From Triglochin maritima (Eukaryota > Streptophyta > Magnoliopsida > Alismatales > Juncaginaceae): DNA of 64,000 nucleotides. The number at the start of each line of letters is the position of its first letter. Position 1 is the first letter of the stretch. The translations under genes were made by a program, and so were the position numbers. The DNA lies in the NCBI GenBank assembly GCA_963682175.1, contig OY821791.1:25843826-25907825 (forward strand), written 5' to 3'. Positions 54,089-64,000 of this stretch are shown here, one piece after another. The notes beneath the pieces are model-generated. The model searched no databases. It had not been told where the DNA came from and saw only the letters and a program-made list of their open reading frames with translations.

Positions 54089-56736
54089 TGATTGATATGT
54101 TTAAATTATAACCGCAAGTACACGGCCGCGTTTGAAGCGGCACTAGTGCAGAAAAGTCCATATACGTCGGATATACAGGGGTATAAACGTCGGATTTCAA
54201 CGGTCCAAGTACCCGACGTCTATTTTCCCGTCGTCTATTCCTTGTTGTATAGACGTCGGCTATATACGACCGATGTCTATACAGTGTATACACGTCGGCT
54301 ATATACGACCGACGTCTATTAGATGTTAATTAACAAAAAATACATTGGAACGTATATCGGGCATTCTGCACTCACATTAATCAAGCCCAAGCTGCCCAAG
54401 TGCCAATCTTTTGACAAATAACCACGAATATCAAGCCCAACATACCCAGGTGCCCCAAGTCGTTCGCGTTCAGAAGTAAATGAGTGGTGGAGTACATCAA
54501 CCACGTCAACAAAAATAAATTCTCCGATGTGGGATTAAACTATTACATCAATAGACGTCGGATATATAGATTGACCGACGTCTATACATGGGTGGTACCA
54601 AACTTCGTCTATGCCCAAGTGCCCCAAGTGCCAATCTTTTGACCATTAAATATATATATGTATCTCACTTGCATTTTGTAGTGTGGTACCAAACTACCAT
54701 TTAGAAGTAAAGGAGTGGTGGAGTACTTCAACTCCACCAATAAAAAACTTTCTCCAATGTGGGACTAAACATGCCACCATACACACACATGTGTACAACA
54801 CAACACACATTTGATTGTAATTATTTTTAAATCCACATTATTCTTATACAAAATAATCCACATAAATTCTTACACGAAATAAATCCTAAAAATTGCATTA
54901 TTTCTTATACAAAATAAATTCCAAAAAACTGAGTAAATTCTTACACGAAATAAATCCCAAAAAATTGCGTTATTTCTGATACAAAAGAAATCCACATAAA
55001 TTCTTATACGAAATAAATCCAAAAAAATAAACAAAAAATATTTTCTTCTTTCAGGAGGTATAGACGTCGGTTATACTAAACAGCCGACGTTTCTACAAAC
55101 CTATAGACGTCGGATGTCCAAATATCTGACGTCTATACCGATAGACGTCGAATGTTTGTATATCCGACGTCTATTTGGTGACGTCTATCGAGCATTCTGC
55201 ACTAATGCGGTGGCAAATACGGGTCGATCCACAAGGAGGTGTGTGGACTTTAGTTTATTCGAAGGCGAGTGGGAGAGAAAGGAGAGAAATGAGTTATGGA
55301 AGGAAATGGAAATGGAAGATAAACAATAAAACTAAACCCCATATGGGGTAGAGAAAGAGTGTGAATACAAAGATATGTGTGTGTGTGTTCAATTATGCTC
55401 ATCACAACATGTAGTGCATGAAAATCATAAAACTAAATCCAACTTTGCCTCCACATGAAATAAGATAACCCAATATCATTAAAACATACCAGACAATAAT
55501 TGGAATGAAACTAAATGAACTCATGTATAAAAACCAAACCCCACTATGCCTCCACATGAAATAAGATAACACATTATCATTAAAACATACAAGGCATTAA
55601 CCAAGGTAAATGCAACAAGAGCACATGCAACTACAAGTCATGTTTCCTTCATCAATTCCATCCATATCCTCACCTTATCATTCCCCATAAAATAGGTCCA
55701 CTAATCTAAGCATAAGCTAAGCTTCATTCAAGAGCATTAGCATATCAAAAACAAGAGTGAAATCCCATTACATGGTTATGGAAATCATATAAGGCTCAAG
55801 GGATTAAGATAACATACACCTACTACATCACATAATCATATCACATATTTCTCCACCCCCGAAATGGGGATGGAACTACTCACTAATCATTACACTACAA
55901 CATACATTAAAATGAAACATTGTACTGAAATGAAATTAACCTAAGCAAGCAAGAAATATTAAAGAAGCTAAAAGGAAATAAAACTAAAGAAGGATGCAAG
56001 ACATAAGAAAGGAAATTAAACTAAGAAAGAAACAACATAACCGAAGGAAAACATCTATTATTACTCACTCAATTACAAGTAGCCTTCTTTCCACCAGGGT
56101 TTTTGCTTCAAGGCTTTAACTCCTAGTAGAGAGGATTGCCACCAAGAGAGAAATGGGGTACAAGAGAGGAGGGAGAGTTCTATTTATAGCCATAGAAAAA
56201 GATAATCCGGGACAATCCCCCAGTATGGGACTAAACAAATACCAGAAATAAACTAAATACACACTAATATACGACCCTACAAATCTTAGCGGATCCGGAT
56301 CAAAACAGACCGCCAATCATCAGTCTTGGACAGCCAATTGGCGGTCTATATTGTTTGGATCCGAATGTTGTTTCGTGTGAGCTTTTCTGGATGTCTTTGT
56401 TGGTCTTTGATGCATCTACTTTGCTTGCTGGAGGTCCGACCCGAATAGAATTGCCAAAATACACCCTATGATGGTGTGGAGTATTCTTGTTTGCTCATTG
56501 ATCCTTCAATCTTACATTCAGGTCCTTTGATCTTACATTCAGGTCCTTCGATCTTGCATCTTAGTCCTCAAGTCTCTCAACCCAATCCTTTTCCCTGCTA
56601 TTAGGTCCATTTATAGTCTCTCCTTCTCAAACCTACTTATTCCTGAAAACTAAACATTAATCTCATTACATAGCATTGTTTAGGTGAAAGATAATGGATA
56701 TAAGACACAAAGATATGCATGAAATGATGTCAATCA
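54089..56736 (-). mobile_element. Lone Athila-like LTR, interrupted by a CACTA element
   Basis: The left end TGATTGATATG and the right end GATGTCAATCA are the two LTR termini in minus orientation. The interior follows the E1/E3 subfamily (CCCCATATGGGG block, short GT run, CCCCCGAAATGGGGATGG). TATA complement at 56181-56188; the USE position (56221-56231) is mutated but the 32-bp spacing is kept. Excluding the 1067-bp CACTA insert and its duplication, it is about 1.58 kb. No internal element sequence adjoins it, and flanks TTTAT / GTTGT do not match, so it is a solo LTR formed or moved by recombination. Confidence 0.8.
54141..55207. mobile_element. Non-autonomous CACTA (En/Spm-like) element, 1067 bp
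   Basis: Ends CACTAGTGCAGAA and, inverted, CATTAGTGCAGAA. A 3-bp duplication, CGG, is at 54138-54140 and 55208-55210, inside the otherwise continuous LTR sequence AAGCGGTGGC. Both subterminal regions hold many copies of TAGACGTCGG and its complement, as expected for transposase-binding repeats of CACTA elements. No transposase frame. The interior has two related segments with a GTGGGATTAAAC / GTGGGACTAAAC motif. Confidence 0.88.
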
Positions 56737-56983
56737 GTTGTGCAACCGGTCCGACCCGGACCGAACCGGAACCGGATCGGACCGGAACTGGATCAGGTTC
56801 CAGGCCGAAGACCGGTCCGGTCCGCTTTGGGTTTTTTACCTTAAAATTTTAAAAAAATAAAAAATTCAGACCAGACCTAACCGAACCGGACCGGAACCGA
56901 ATTGGCTCCGGCTCCCAGACCGAAGACCAGACTGGTTGGGTCAGGTCCAGACCAAAACCCGGACCAGTTGTTGCTCAACCCTA
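56737..56983. mobile_element. Diverged hAT-type MITE-like remnant
   Basis: Two arms of CCGGTCCG/CGGACCGG repeats around an AT-rich centre, with an end reading AGGGTTGAGCAAC inverted at the right. It resembles the MITE at 2131. The left few bases are missing at the LTR junction. Confidence 0.5.
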
Positions 56984-57107
56984 AATTTCTGTGTGGGAGA
57001 GGTTTCTGGAGCTCACTGTGGCCATCACGCGAGGCACTATCTCCTCCGTCCATTCTTCCATCATAGTTTCTTCTGTCCCTTGATGAAGCAACCAAGGGTT
57101 TGGTGTC
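56984..57107. other. Short unassigned spacer
   Basis: No recognisable feature between the MITE remnant and the next LTR. Confidence 0.3.
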
Positions 57108-58700
57108 TGTTAGATCTCGTACTTATTTGGTACATGACCAGTAAGCAGGTCAAGTTGGGTCAGGTGAGAAGATCCGGATGAGGTCGATCTGACGGGGAAA
57201 AAGTAACTTCAAGAGATCCAACGGTGGAGGTTTAAAGGCACATTCTGACGCGAGTTACATATGGAGTAGTTCTATTGAGAGGAGAAGTCGACAACAATTT
57301 CGTTATTTTGGATTCCAAGTTCGTTATTTTTGTTATGAAATCAGAATATGTAGTTGTAATTGTAACTTCCAGCTACTAATGATACTTTCTTTACACAACT
57401 CTATAAAAGTGGTTGGGAAGACTAAAATCGGGATGATTTGGTTATTGGGTTAATTTTCTCGTCGTTCGTTAAATTCATTACTTTTTGTTCTGATTACATT
57501 GAGGAATGCTCGAGGGAGGTATAATGGTGGTTACGAGATCAATCGAAGCTCTAAATCGATCCCACAGCAGAGGAGTCACACTATAATTTGGTAATCAGAG
57601 CCTCAATTAGACATGCGAACATAGAGCAAATGGACCTAGCTGCTATATGCAGTTACGCACCTTGAGTTTAGCCCAGTTTGAGAGCATGATGAAAGAATTT
57701 GAGGTTGTTCGAACGGAGATGGCATAGTTGAAAAGATCCAATGAGTGTCTCACTTCGAGCCTTGAAAGGGAGATTCAATTTGAAAGGAAAAATCTGATGT
57801 CTAGCATGTGCACTTAAGACAAAAGGACCCTTAGGGAATTACTAAAATGTGTTTGAACTTTGAATGGTTGGTTAAAAAATTTTGTCGATGTGAAGAAGCG
57901 TACTAATGGATTTCTACCTAGGTGGCCTCTGGAAGGAGAAGGAAATGGAGGTGCGAGTTTGTAGATGTAATTTTTTGCAAATGTGGTAGAAATTGCTCTC
58001 TATCAGGATAAAAAAAGCACCAAGCTTTGAGGTGGATTGGGATTGGGGTAGCAGAAGGAAGGCTCCACATGAAGAAGGTCGTTAATGAGGGTAGATGAGC
58101 ACCGACTAGCTTCATGACTAAGCAAGTCACCCTCATTAAGATGGATAAAACAAAAACTTTGGGGTTATGCTTTTATTGGGAGGACCAATGGGCAATAAGG
58201 CATAAATGTAAGGCCAATAAGATGTTCCACATGTAGCTCATACAAGATCAAGAGTGGTATCAAGAAGAGGAAGGAGCTAAAGAGGTTCGAACTGATCCAT
58301 TAGTTGAGATATCATTGCATGTCATTTCTAGGTCAGGTAGTGCCCGAAATATGATGGTTAAAGAGTTGTGAGGTGGGGGTAAAGCCTGACTACTTTGCAA
58401 GATTCATGGAGTATATGGAGTTTCCTTCATCTTAGAGTAGTCAAAATGGACCCACTTGACAACCAAACCCAAGAGTGTCGGCAAGTTAAAGTTACAACAA
58501 GGAGCAGAACTTGATGTGATGGTGTATACACTCAACTATATTGGTTCAGCTCCAGGGTTAAGATTTGAGTGGGATTTCTTTGTGCTACCATTGGGAGGGT
58601 GTGATGTTGTGTAGGAAGTTGATTGTCTTGCTACTCTATGTACAATCTTAGTGGAACTTGTTGTAGAAGCACATGACCTTCACCCAGGGTGGGGTCACAT
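57108..58700 (+). mobile_element. Very degraded chromovirus-like element: LTR, primer site, gag and protease remnants
   Basis: LTR-like 57108-57582 (TGTTAGATCTCG...CACA), then TTTGGTAATCAGAGCC at 57590, one base away from the tRNA-iMet primer site TGGTATCAGAGC. Translated in changing frames, the following DNA gives a decayed zinc-knuckle region (GLCFYWEDQWAIRHKCK near 58175) and a protease-like block (DFFVLPLGGCDVV near 58580). Many stops. No reverse transcriptase found. Confidence 0.6.
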
Positions 58701-59563
58701 GTACCTTATGAAAGGAAAAAAATGGAATGAATTCAGATGGTACTAGAGACTACTATAAGCACTACGCCTTTGCGGCGAGGGGGATGTAAATGATCCACAT
58801 CCAACAAAGCGTTAGAACAACCTCTTTAGTTTCGATAAGGACTACAAATTATTGTACTGATGCCTAATTTCGTGTTATACGAGGACTTGATTGATGCATC
58901 GCAATGATTAATGGTTGCACAAAATGCAACCCGACAAAAGCCTCTGTAACACTAAATGGTCGACCAGATGAGCAACTCAGTCGATCAAATATGTACCTTC
59001 GACTTTGTATAACATTTGGACACCGAATGGTCAAACGGTCGAAACCCTGTTCAACCAATAAATTGAGTGTACCCAAAGTAATTATTGTCCGACCGTTATT
59101 TGGCATATGTCAAACGATCACCCAACTAATGGTCCCCTTAAGTTATGATCGATCAAGAATGAGATGGATCGACCACCGGTGATTCCTATTGAAGCAACCT
59201 TAAGCGAATGGTCAACCATCTGAAGACATAACTAATTGTTTTTTTTAAACTCACCCCAACCCAACTTCAAACAAAACACACCAATGGAACATCCACATAA
59301 AAGTACTAGACTAGTTTCGGGCCCAAAGGCATATTCCGGGGTGATTAAGGAGCCAATACGGAACTTTTTGTTGCGTGGAACTTCCTCGGTTAGAGAACCT
59401 GCACCCAATCCAACCAAGTGCATGGAGCTTTCAACACACTTTTCAACGTGTCCTAGACACATTTATTGATTGACTAGACGCGAGATAGAGCCTCGGATGG
59501 TGTACAGTGCGCAAGGATCCACGAGCACAATGTTTGAATGACTAGCTACAGAGATGTCCTTTC
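58701..59563. other. Unassigned DNA with LTR-like motif remnants
   Basis: About 58930-59220 has scattered GGTCGACC/GGTCGAAC-like words, as in the Tekay LTRs, suggesting a very old LTR piece. 59230-59480 shows short frames on both strands but no recognisable protein. Immediately before 59564, TTGAATGACTAG matches the upstream spacer of the 5S genes at 62580. Confidence 0.35.
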
Positions 59564-59665
59564 GGGTGCGATCATACTAACACTTAAGCATTGGATCCCA
59601 TCAAAATTTTATAGGTAAGCATGCTTGGGGAAGAGTAGTACTAGGATGGGGGAGTCCTTGTGCTA
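59564..59665 (+). pseudogene. Degenerate 5S rRNA gene
   Basis: Begins GGGTGCGATCATACTAAC and follows 5S rRNA through GGATCCCATCA, TAAGCATGCTTGG and GAGTAGTACTAGGATGG. It then lacks about 11 bases of the last helix before a T6 run. Several changes fall in the internal promoter region. Upstream spacer is also 5S-like, which favours decayed rDNA over a Cassandra-type retroelement. Confidence 0.8.
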
Positions 59666-59941
59666 TTTTTTGGCATTGGGAGGGCACACGGGACGGGCCG
59701 AGTGGCAACTTCTTGGTGCAATTTTAGAGCCCACGGGGACTCTTTTTCTCCTCCAACTCCCTTGGTGAGCTAGTGCACCCAGAACACATAAGTGCGTAGA
59801 GGTTTCCGTGAGCATTCCAACGGGTCCTAAAACATCTCAATTGGCCGACTACAGGGCAACAGAGGGAGTCAGAGGCTGTAAGGTGCACAGGGTGATGCGA
59901 CGACGTGAGAGATTGAATAACTTCGGCGGTTCTATCCTTAC

Positions 59942-60007
59942 GTGTGCAATCATACCAACTCTAAGGCACCCAATCTCATCAGAACTCTGTAGTTAAGCAT
60001 GCTTGGG
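59942..60007 (+). pseudogene. Truncated second 5S rRNA-like copy
   Basis: GTGTGCAATCATACCAACTC through AGTTAAGCATGCTTGGG; the 3' half is replaced. 378 bp after the first copy and in the same orientation. Confidence 0.75.
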
Positions 60008-60063
60008 TAAGTGACACCCCTGTATTTTCCGCTTCCCGACCGCGGGTGGACACTGTCGGGGCC

Positions 60064-61599
60064 TGATTGATCGTTTTATTTAAACCGCAAGTGCACGGCC
60101 GCGTTGAAGCGGTGGCAAATACGGGTCGTCCACTGCGAGGTGTGTCGACGATTGGTTTGTTCGAAGGCGAGAGGTAAAAAGAAGCAGAGAAAGGTTAGAT
60201 ACACTAAACTACACTAAGATGCAAAAAGGAAATGGAAGAAAAGCAAGAAAACTAAACCCCAAAGGGGGTAGAGAAATAATGTGAACATAAAGAAGTGTGT
60301 GTGTGTGTTCATTAAGCTCCTCACAACATGTAGTGCATGAAATCATAAAACTACATCCAACTTTGCCTCCACATGAATTAAGATAAGACTACATCATTAA
60401 AACATACAAGACAATAATTGGAATGAAGTTAAATGAACTCAAGTATAAAGACTAGACCCTACTATGCCTCCACATGAATTAAGATAAGACTACATCATTA
60501 AAACGTACAAGACATTAGCTAAGGTAAAGGCAACAAGAGCACATACACTACAAATTGTGTTTCCAATATTAACTTCATCCATATCCTAACCTTATCATTC
60601 CCCATAAAATAGGTCCACTAATCAAAGCATAAGCTAAGCTTCATTCAAGAGCATTAGCATATCAAAAATAAGAGTGCAAACCCATTAGATGGTTATGGAA
60701 ATCATATAAAGCTCAAGGGATTAAGATAACACACACTTAATACACTACATGATTATATCACATATTTCTCCACCCCCAAATGGGGATGGAACTACTCACT
60801 ACTCATTACACTAACTATATTAACAAAAGAAAGCATAATACTGAAATGAAAGTTAACTAAGAAGGCAAGAAGTATTAAAGAAGCATAAAGGAAAGGAAAG
60901 ACTAAACAAACATGCACAAATTAAAAGACAAGATTAAAAGAAACTAGAAGAATTATTTTATTAACAAATGACTTACATTGAAGGTAGCATTCTTCTCCAC
61001 CTTTAGTTTTTGCTTCAAGGCTCACTCCTTAGTAGAGAGAATGCCACCAAGCAATGGGTAATTACAATGGAAGGTGAAGAGTTCTATTTATAAGCATGGA
61101 AAAAGCTAATCGGGGACAATCCCCCGATGTGAGACTAAACCAATACCAAAAATAGCCTAAACAAACCATAATATACGTCCAGGAGAAAACTTATCGGATC
61201 TGGAATGATCCAGACCGCCAATTGGCGGCCTATAGGATCCAGATCCGGCTGGATTTGTTTGTGGGCTTTGCTTGAAGTGTGTCTTGGTCTTGGATGCATC
61301 TACTCGGTCTGTTGGAGCTCCGACCCGAATCGAATTGCCAAAATACTCCCCATGATGGTGTGGAGTTTCCTGTTTTGCTCTTAGGTCATTCGGTCTTACG
61401 ATCAGGTCCTTCTCCATTGCATCTCAGTCCCTAGGTCTCACAATTAAGTCCTTTTTTCCTGCTTTTGGGTCCTTTCATGGCTCTTCTCTTCAAACCATTT
61501 TATTTCTGAAAACTAAACATAAAACTCGTCACATAGCATTGCTTAGGTGTAAGATAATGGATATAAGATACAAATATGAGCATGAAATGATGTCAATCA
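60064..61599 (-). mobile_element. E5 3' LTR (Athila type)
   Basis: 1536 bp, ends TGATTGATCG and GATGTCAATCA. One CCGCCAATTGGCGG palindrome (61214-61227), TATA complement 61085-61092 and USE complement 61125-61135 with one mismatch; 32 bp between. Internal element sequence adjoins on the right, which makes it the 3' LTR of a minus-strand copy. Confidence 0.85.
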
Positions 61600-62171
61600 A
61601 ATACCCCCACACCTAAGTTTTTGCTAGTCCCGAGCAAAACAAAGAAAGAGAAAAGCACATGAGAAACAAGAAATGCTAACTCACTTTCGTAGGAATCACG
61701 GTTGCACTTTGCACGTCCAACAAGCCGTTAAACCTCCTTGTTGCCAAGGAGGAGGAGTGTTGTCTCCTGAGGGTTTTCAGCGGATATACCCACAAAATCC
61801 GAACAAGATGCATTATTCAATCTAGACCTCGACTCGTTGGAAATATTTTGTCGATCAATGGACGCAGAAATGCAACGTGCCGACTCTATATAGGTGATCA
61901 GTCCACACCTCTAACCTAATGAACCATTCGTGCAAGTTAAATAAGGAATTAAGTGAAAGACATGGACAACCTCAACATCCTCAAGTGCTACACAGTGTAA
62001 AGTCCATTAAGGTTCTTATTTGAATTACCATTTTTTTCTTTTTGTTTCTTTTCACTTTTTTTCTTTTTTTCTTTTTATTAGTTGGAGCTTCATTCTCCCA
62101 GGGTCAGGTTTCGTGCATTATTGCCCATGAGGACTTACACTATCACGTACACCTTTCCCCAAATCTCCACA
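61600..62171 (-). mobile_element. E5 polypurine tract and 3' region, truncated
   Basis: AATACCCCCACACCT (complement of the polypurine tract) followed by the shared Athila 3' region, ending abruptly at CTCCACAT where 5S spacer begins. The rest of E5 is not in the window. Confidence 0.8.
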
Positions 62172-62334
62172 TATTTTATTATTCTTTACCATTGTATAGA
62201 TGTCGGTTTAATAAGTAGTTGAATGCTCGCGAAATCCCCCTCGCACCCGCGGTGCGCTTGAGCTCAACACGAAGATGCAACTGGGCCCCACGTGCCCTTA
62301 GTCCCCGCACCGTGTCGTGTCGCTGCAAAAAAAG

Positions 62335-62397
62335 GGGGCAACACGAGGACTTAGCAGGAGGTGACTCATCGCAGTAGTACTAGTCTCGCCCAAGCAC
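62335..62397 (-). pseudogene. Spacer copy of the 5S rRNA 3' half (unit 1)
   Basis: The minus strand reads GTGCTTGGGCGAGACTAGTACTAC... to CTCGTGTTGCCCCC, the last 60 nt of 5S with several changes. Same orientation as the gene. Repeated at 62858-62919, 63182-63245, 63713-63770 and 63927-63990. Confidence 0.8.
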
Positions 62398-62444
62398 GCA
62401 CGCGCCCTTATTAGTTATTAGTCCTCATGCCTGTCGAGGCAAAA

Positions 62445-62563
62445 GGAGTGCAACACGAGGACTTCCCAGGAGGTCACCCATCCTAGTACTACTCTCGCCC
62501 AAGAACGCTTAACTACGGAGTTCTAATGGGATCCAGTGCTTTAGTGCTGGTATGATCACACCC
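62445..62563 (-). rRNA. 5S rRNA (unit 1)
   Basis: 119 nt on the minus strand, from GGGTGTGATCATACCAGCAC to GTGTTGCACTCC, followed by TTTT (Pol III terminator). The box A/IE/box C region is close to the plant consensus. Differences include GTTCTTGGGCG for GTGCTTGGGCG and two changes in the first helix. Base -1 is C, as in plant 5S genes. It may be functional or a slightly decayed member. Confidence 0.88.
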
Positions 62564-62967
62564 GTAAGGAGTGTCTCTCCGAATCTAGTCATTCAATCGC
62601 GTCGCGCACCATGCGTGCTTTCTCGCGCCACGGTCGTCCGATCAGGAAGTTGCAGCTTACGTTTGAGGGAAACTTGGGCTTGAGATGGTTGTAATATTTT
62701 ATTATTCTTTACCATTGTATAGATGTCGGTTTATTAAGTAGTTGAATGCTCGCGAAATCCCCCTCGCACCCGCGGCGCGCTTGAGCTCAACACGAAGATG
62801 CAACTGGGCCCCACGCGCCCTTAGTCCCCGAACCGTGTCGTGTCGCTGCAAAAAAAAGGGGCAACACGAGGACTTCGCAGGAGGTGACTCATCGCAGTAG
62901 TACTAGTCTCGCCCAAGCATGCACGCGCCCTTATTAGTTATTAGTCCTCATGCCTGTCGAGGCAAAA

Positions 62968-63000
62968 GGAGTGCAACACGAGGACTTCCCAGGAGGTCAC
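62968..63000 (-). pseudogene. 5S rRNA remnant, last 33 nt (unit 2)
   Basis: The 3' end of 5S only. Sequence jumps after GGAGGTCAC directly into TTGGGCTTGAGATG of the spacer, deleting most of the gene. Confidence 0.85.
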
Positions 63001-63292
63001 TTGGGCTTGAGATGTTGTAATATTTTATTATTCCTTACCATTGTATAGATGTCGGTTTAATAAGTAGTTGAATGCTCGCGAAATCCCCCTCGCACCCGCG
63101 GTGCGCTTGAGCACAACACGAAGATGCAACTGGGCCCTACGAGACCTTAGTCCCCGCACCGTGTGGTGTCGCTGAAAAAAAGGGGGCAACACGAGGACTT
63201 CGCAGGAGGTGACTCATCGCAGTAGTACTAGTCTCGCCCAAGCACGCACGCGCACTTATTAGTTATTAGTCCTCTTGCCTGTCGAGGCAAAA

Positions 63293-63411
63293 GGAGTGCA
63301 ACACGAGGTCTTCCCAGGAGGTCACCCATCCTAGTACTACTCTCGCCCAAGCACGCTTAACTACAGAGTTCTGATGGGATCCGGTGCTTTAGTGCTGGTA
63401 TGATCGCACCC
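63293..63411 (-). rRNA. 5S rRNA (unit 3)
   Basis: 119 nt; GGGTGCGATCATACCAGCAC start, GGATCCCATCAGAACTC, TTAAGCGTGCTTGGGCG, end GTGTTGCACTCC and a TTTT terminator. Nearer to the plant consensus than unit 1; one change in AACTCTGTAG and one in GAAGACCTCG. Confidence 0.92.
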
Positions 63412-63820
63412 GTAAGGAGTGTCTCTCCGAATCTAGTCATTCAATCGCGTCGCGCACCATGCGTGCTTCCTCGCGCCACGGTCGTCCGATCAGGGAGTTG
63501 CAGCTTACGTTTGAGGGCAACTTGGGCTTGAGATGGTTGTAATATTTTATTATTCTTTACCATTGTATAGATGTCGGTTTAATAAGTAGTTGAATGCTCG
63601 CGAAATCCCCCTCGCACCCGCGGTGCGCTTGAGCTCAACACGAAGATGCAACTGGGCCCCACGCGCCATTAGTCCCCGCACCGTGTCGTGTCGCTACAAA
63701 AAAAGGGGGCAACACGAGGACTTCGCAGGAGGTGACTCATCGCAGTAGTACTAGTCTCGCCCAAGCACGCACGCGCGCGCCCTTATTAGTTATTAGTCCT
63801 CATGCCTGTCGAGGCAAAAT

Positions 63821-63880
63821 GAGTGCAACACGAGGACTTCCCAGGAGGTCACTCATCCTAGTACTACTCTCGCCCAAGCA
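63821..63880 (-). pseudogene. 5S rRNA 3' half (unit 4), joined to spacer
   Basis: About 60 nt of the 3' part. At CCCAAGCAC the sequence switches to the CCACGCGCCCTTAGTCC spacer segment, so the 5' half is missing and a piece of spacer is repeated. Confidence 0.8.
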
Positions 63881-64000
63881 CCCACGCGCCCTTAGTCCCC
63901 GCACCGTGTCGTGTCGCTGCAAAATAAGGGGGCGACACGAGGAGTTTGCAGGAGGTGACTCATCGCAGTAGTACTAGTATCGCCCAAGTACGCATGCGCC

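Larger units (their letters stand above)
62172..64000 (-). repeat. 5S rDNA tandem array
   Basis: Units begin at ATATTTTATTATTC(T/C)TTACC: about 62171, 62694, 63020 and 63542. Full units are about 522 bp. The second unit is only 326 bp because most of its 5S gene and upstream spacer are deleted; the fourth is rearranged. Units are nearly identical, as concerted evolution of rDNA gives. Each spacer has an additional 3'-half 5S sequence. Confidence 0.9.

Noticed and set aside
57108..58700. Functional gene on the + strand
   Set aside because: Only short frames, many stops, and a primer site next to an LTR-like end point to a decayed retroelement.
59564..60007. Cassandra-type TRIM element (5S in LTRs)
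   Set aside because: No LTR ends, primer site or polypurine tract seen, and the sequence before each copy resembles 5S spacer. Kept as an alternative only.

Overview
This is plant nuclear DNA, almost certainly from a eudicot. It is a heterochromatin-like region built from nested transposable elements. The evidence is intron-type splice signals, Ty3/gypsy elements of the Athila and Tekay/Del (chromodomain) lineages, CACTA, Harbinger and hAT-type DNA elements, and a 5S rDNA tandem array. I cannot name the species. Only the far left end (about 1-1500) looks like an ordinary gene: the last two exons of an unrecognised protein-coding gene on the + strand.

Layout: 1-2500 holds the gene end and a small hAT-type MITE with an 8-bp target duplication. 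2504-7275 holds truncated LTRs of two chromovirus-like families, a 5' stub of an Athila LTR fused to a protease fragment, and about 0.9 kb of unidentified DNA. 7276-35793 is one nest of Athila-type elements. The outer member, E2 (minus strand), is split twice. A plus-strand LTR (10061-22538, TSD CTTGC) sits between its gag and protease parts and itself contains an 11-kb truncated minus-strand Athila, E1. A complete plus-strand element, E3 (25812-34738, TSD GTTAT), sits in E2's 5' LTR. E1 is the only Athila copy here with reverse transcriptase, RNase H and integrase. E2 and E3 carry gag-protease only, yet share LTR signals, primer site and 3' region with E1, so they look like non-autonomous partners mobilised in trans.

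35811-39440 is a decayed 5'-truncated Tekay pol. 40153-42488 is a complete PIF/Harbinger-like element with an open 437-residue transposase. 44210-53172 is a complete, young Tekay element (E4: 2190-bp LTRs, TSD CTTTC) on the minus strand, interrupting an older MITE; its reading frame has two stop codons. 54089-56736 is a lone Athila-like LTR containing a 1067-bp non-autonomous CACTA element (TSD CGG). 56737-59480 holds a MITE remnant and a very degraded chromovirus. 59564-60007 holds two degenerate 5S-like sequences on the + strand, 60064-62171 the 3' end of a further Athila copy (E5), and 62172-64000 a 5S rDNA array on the minus strand whose units of about 522 bp each carry a normal 5S gene region plus a duplicated 3' half of 5S in the spacer.

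The most interesting signal is regulatory. The Athila LTRs keep a plant U-snRNA-type upstream element (GTCCCACATCG) at exactly 32 bp from a TATAAATA box in several copies. They also carry a 14-bp palindrome, CCGCCAATTGGCGG, in variable copy number in U3 and again in the leader. The Tekay LTR instead has a dense cluster of GGTCGACC/GGTCGAAC motifs. All function statements are from sequence reading; no database search was possible.
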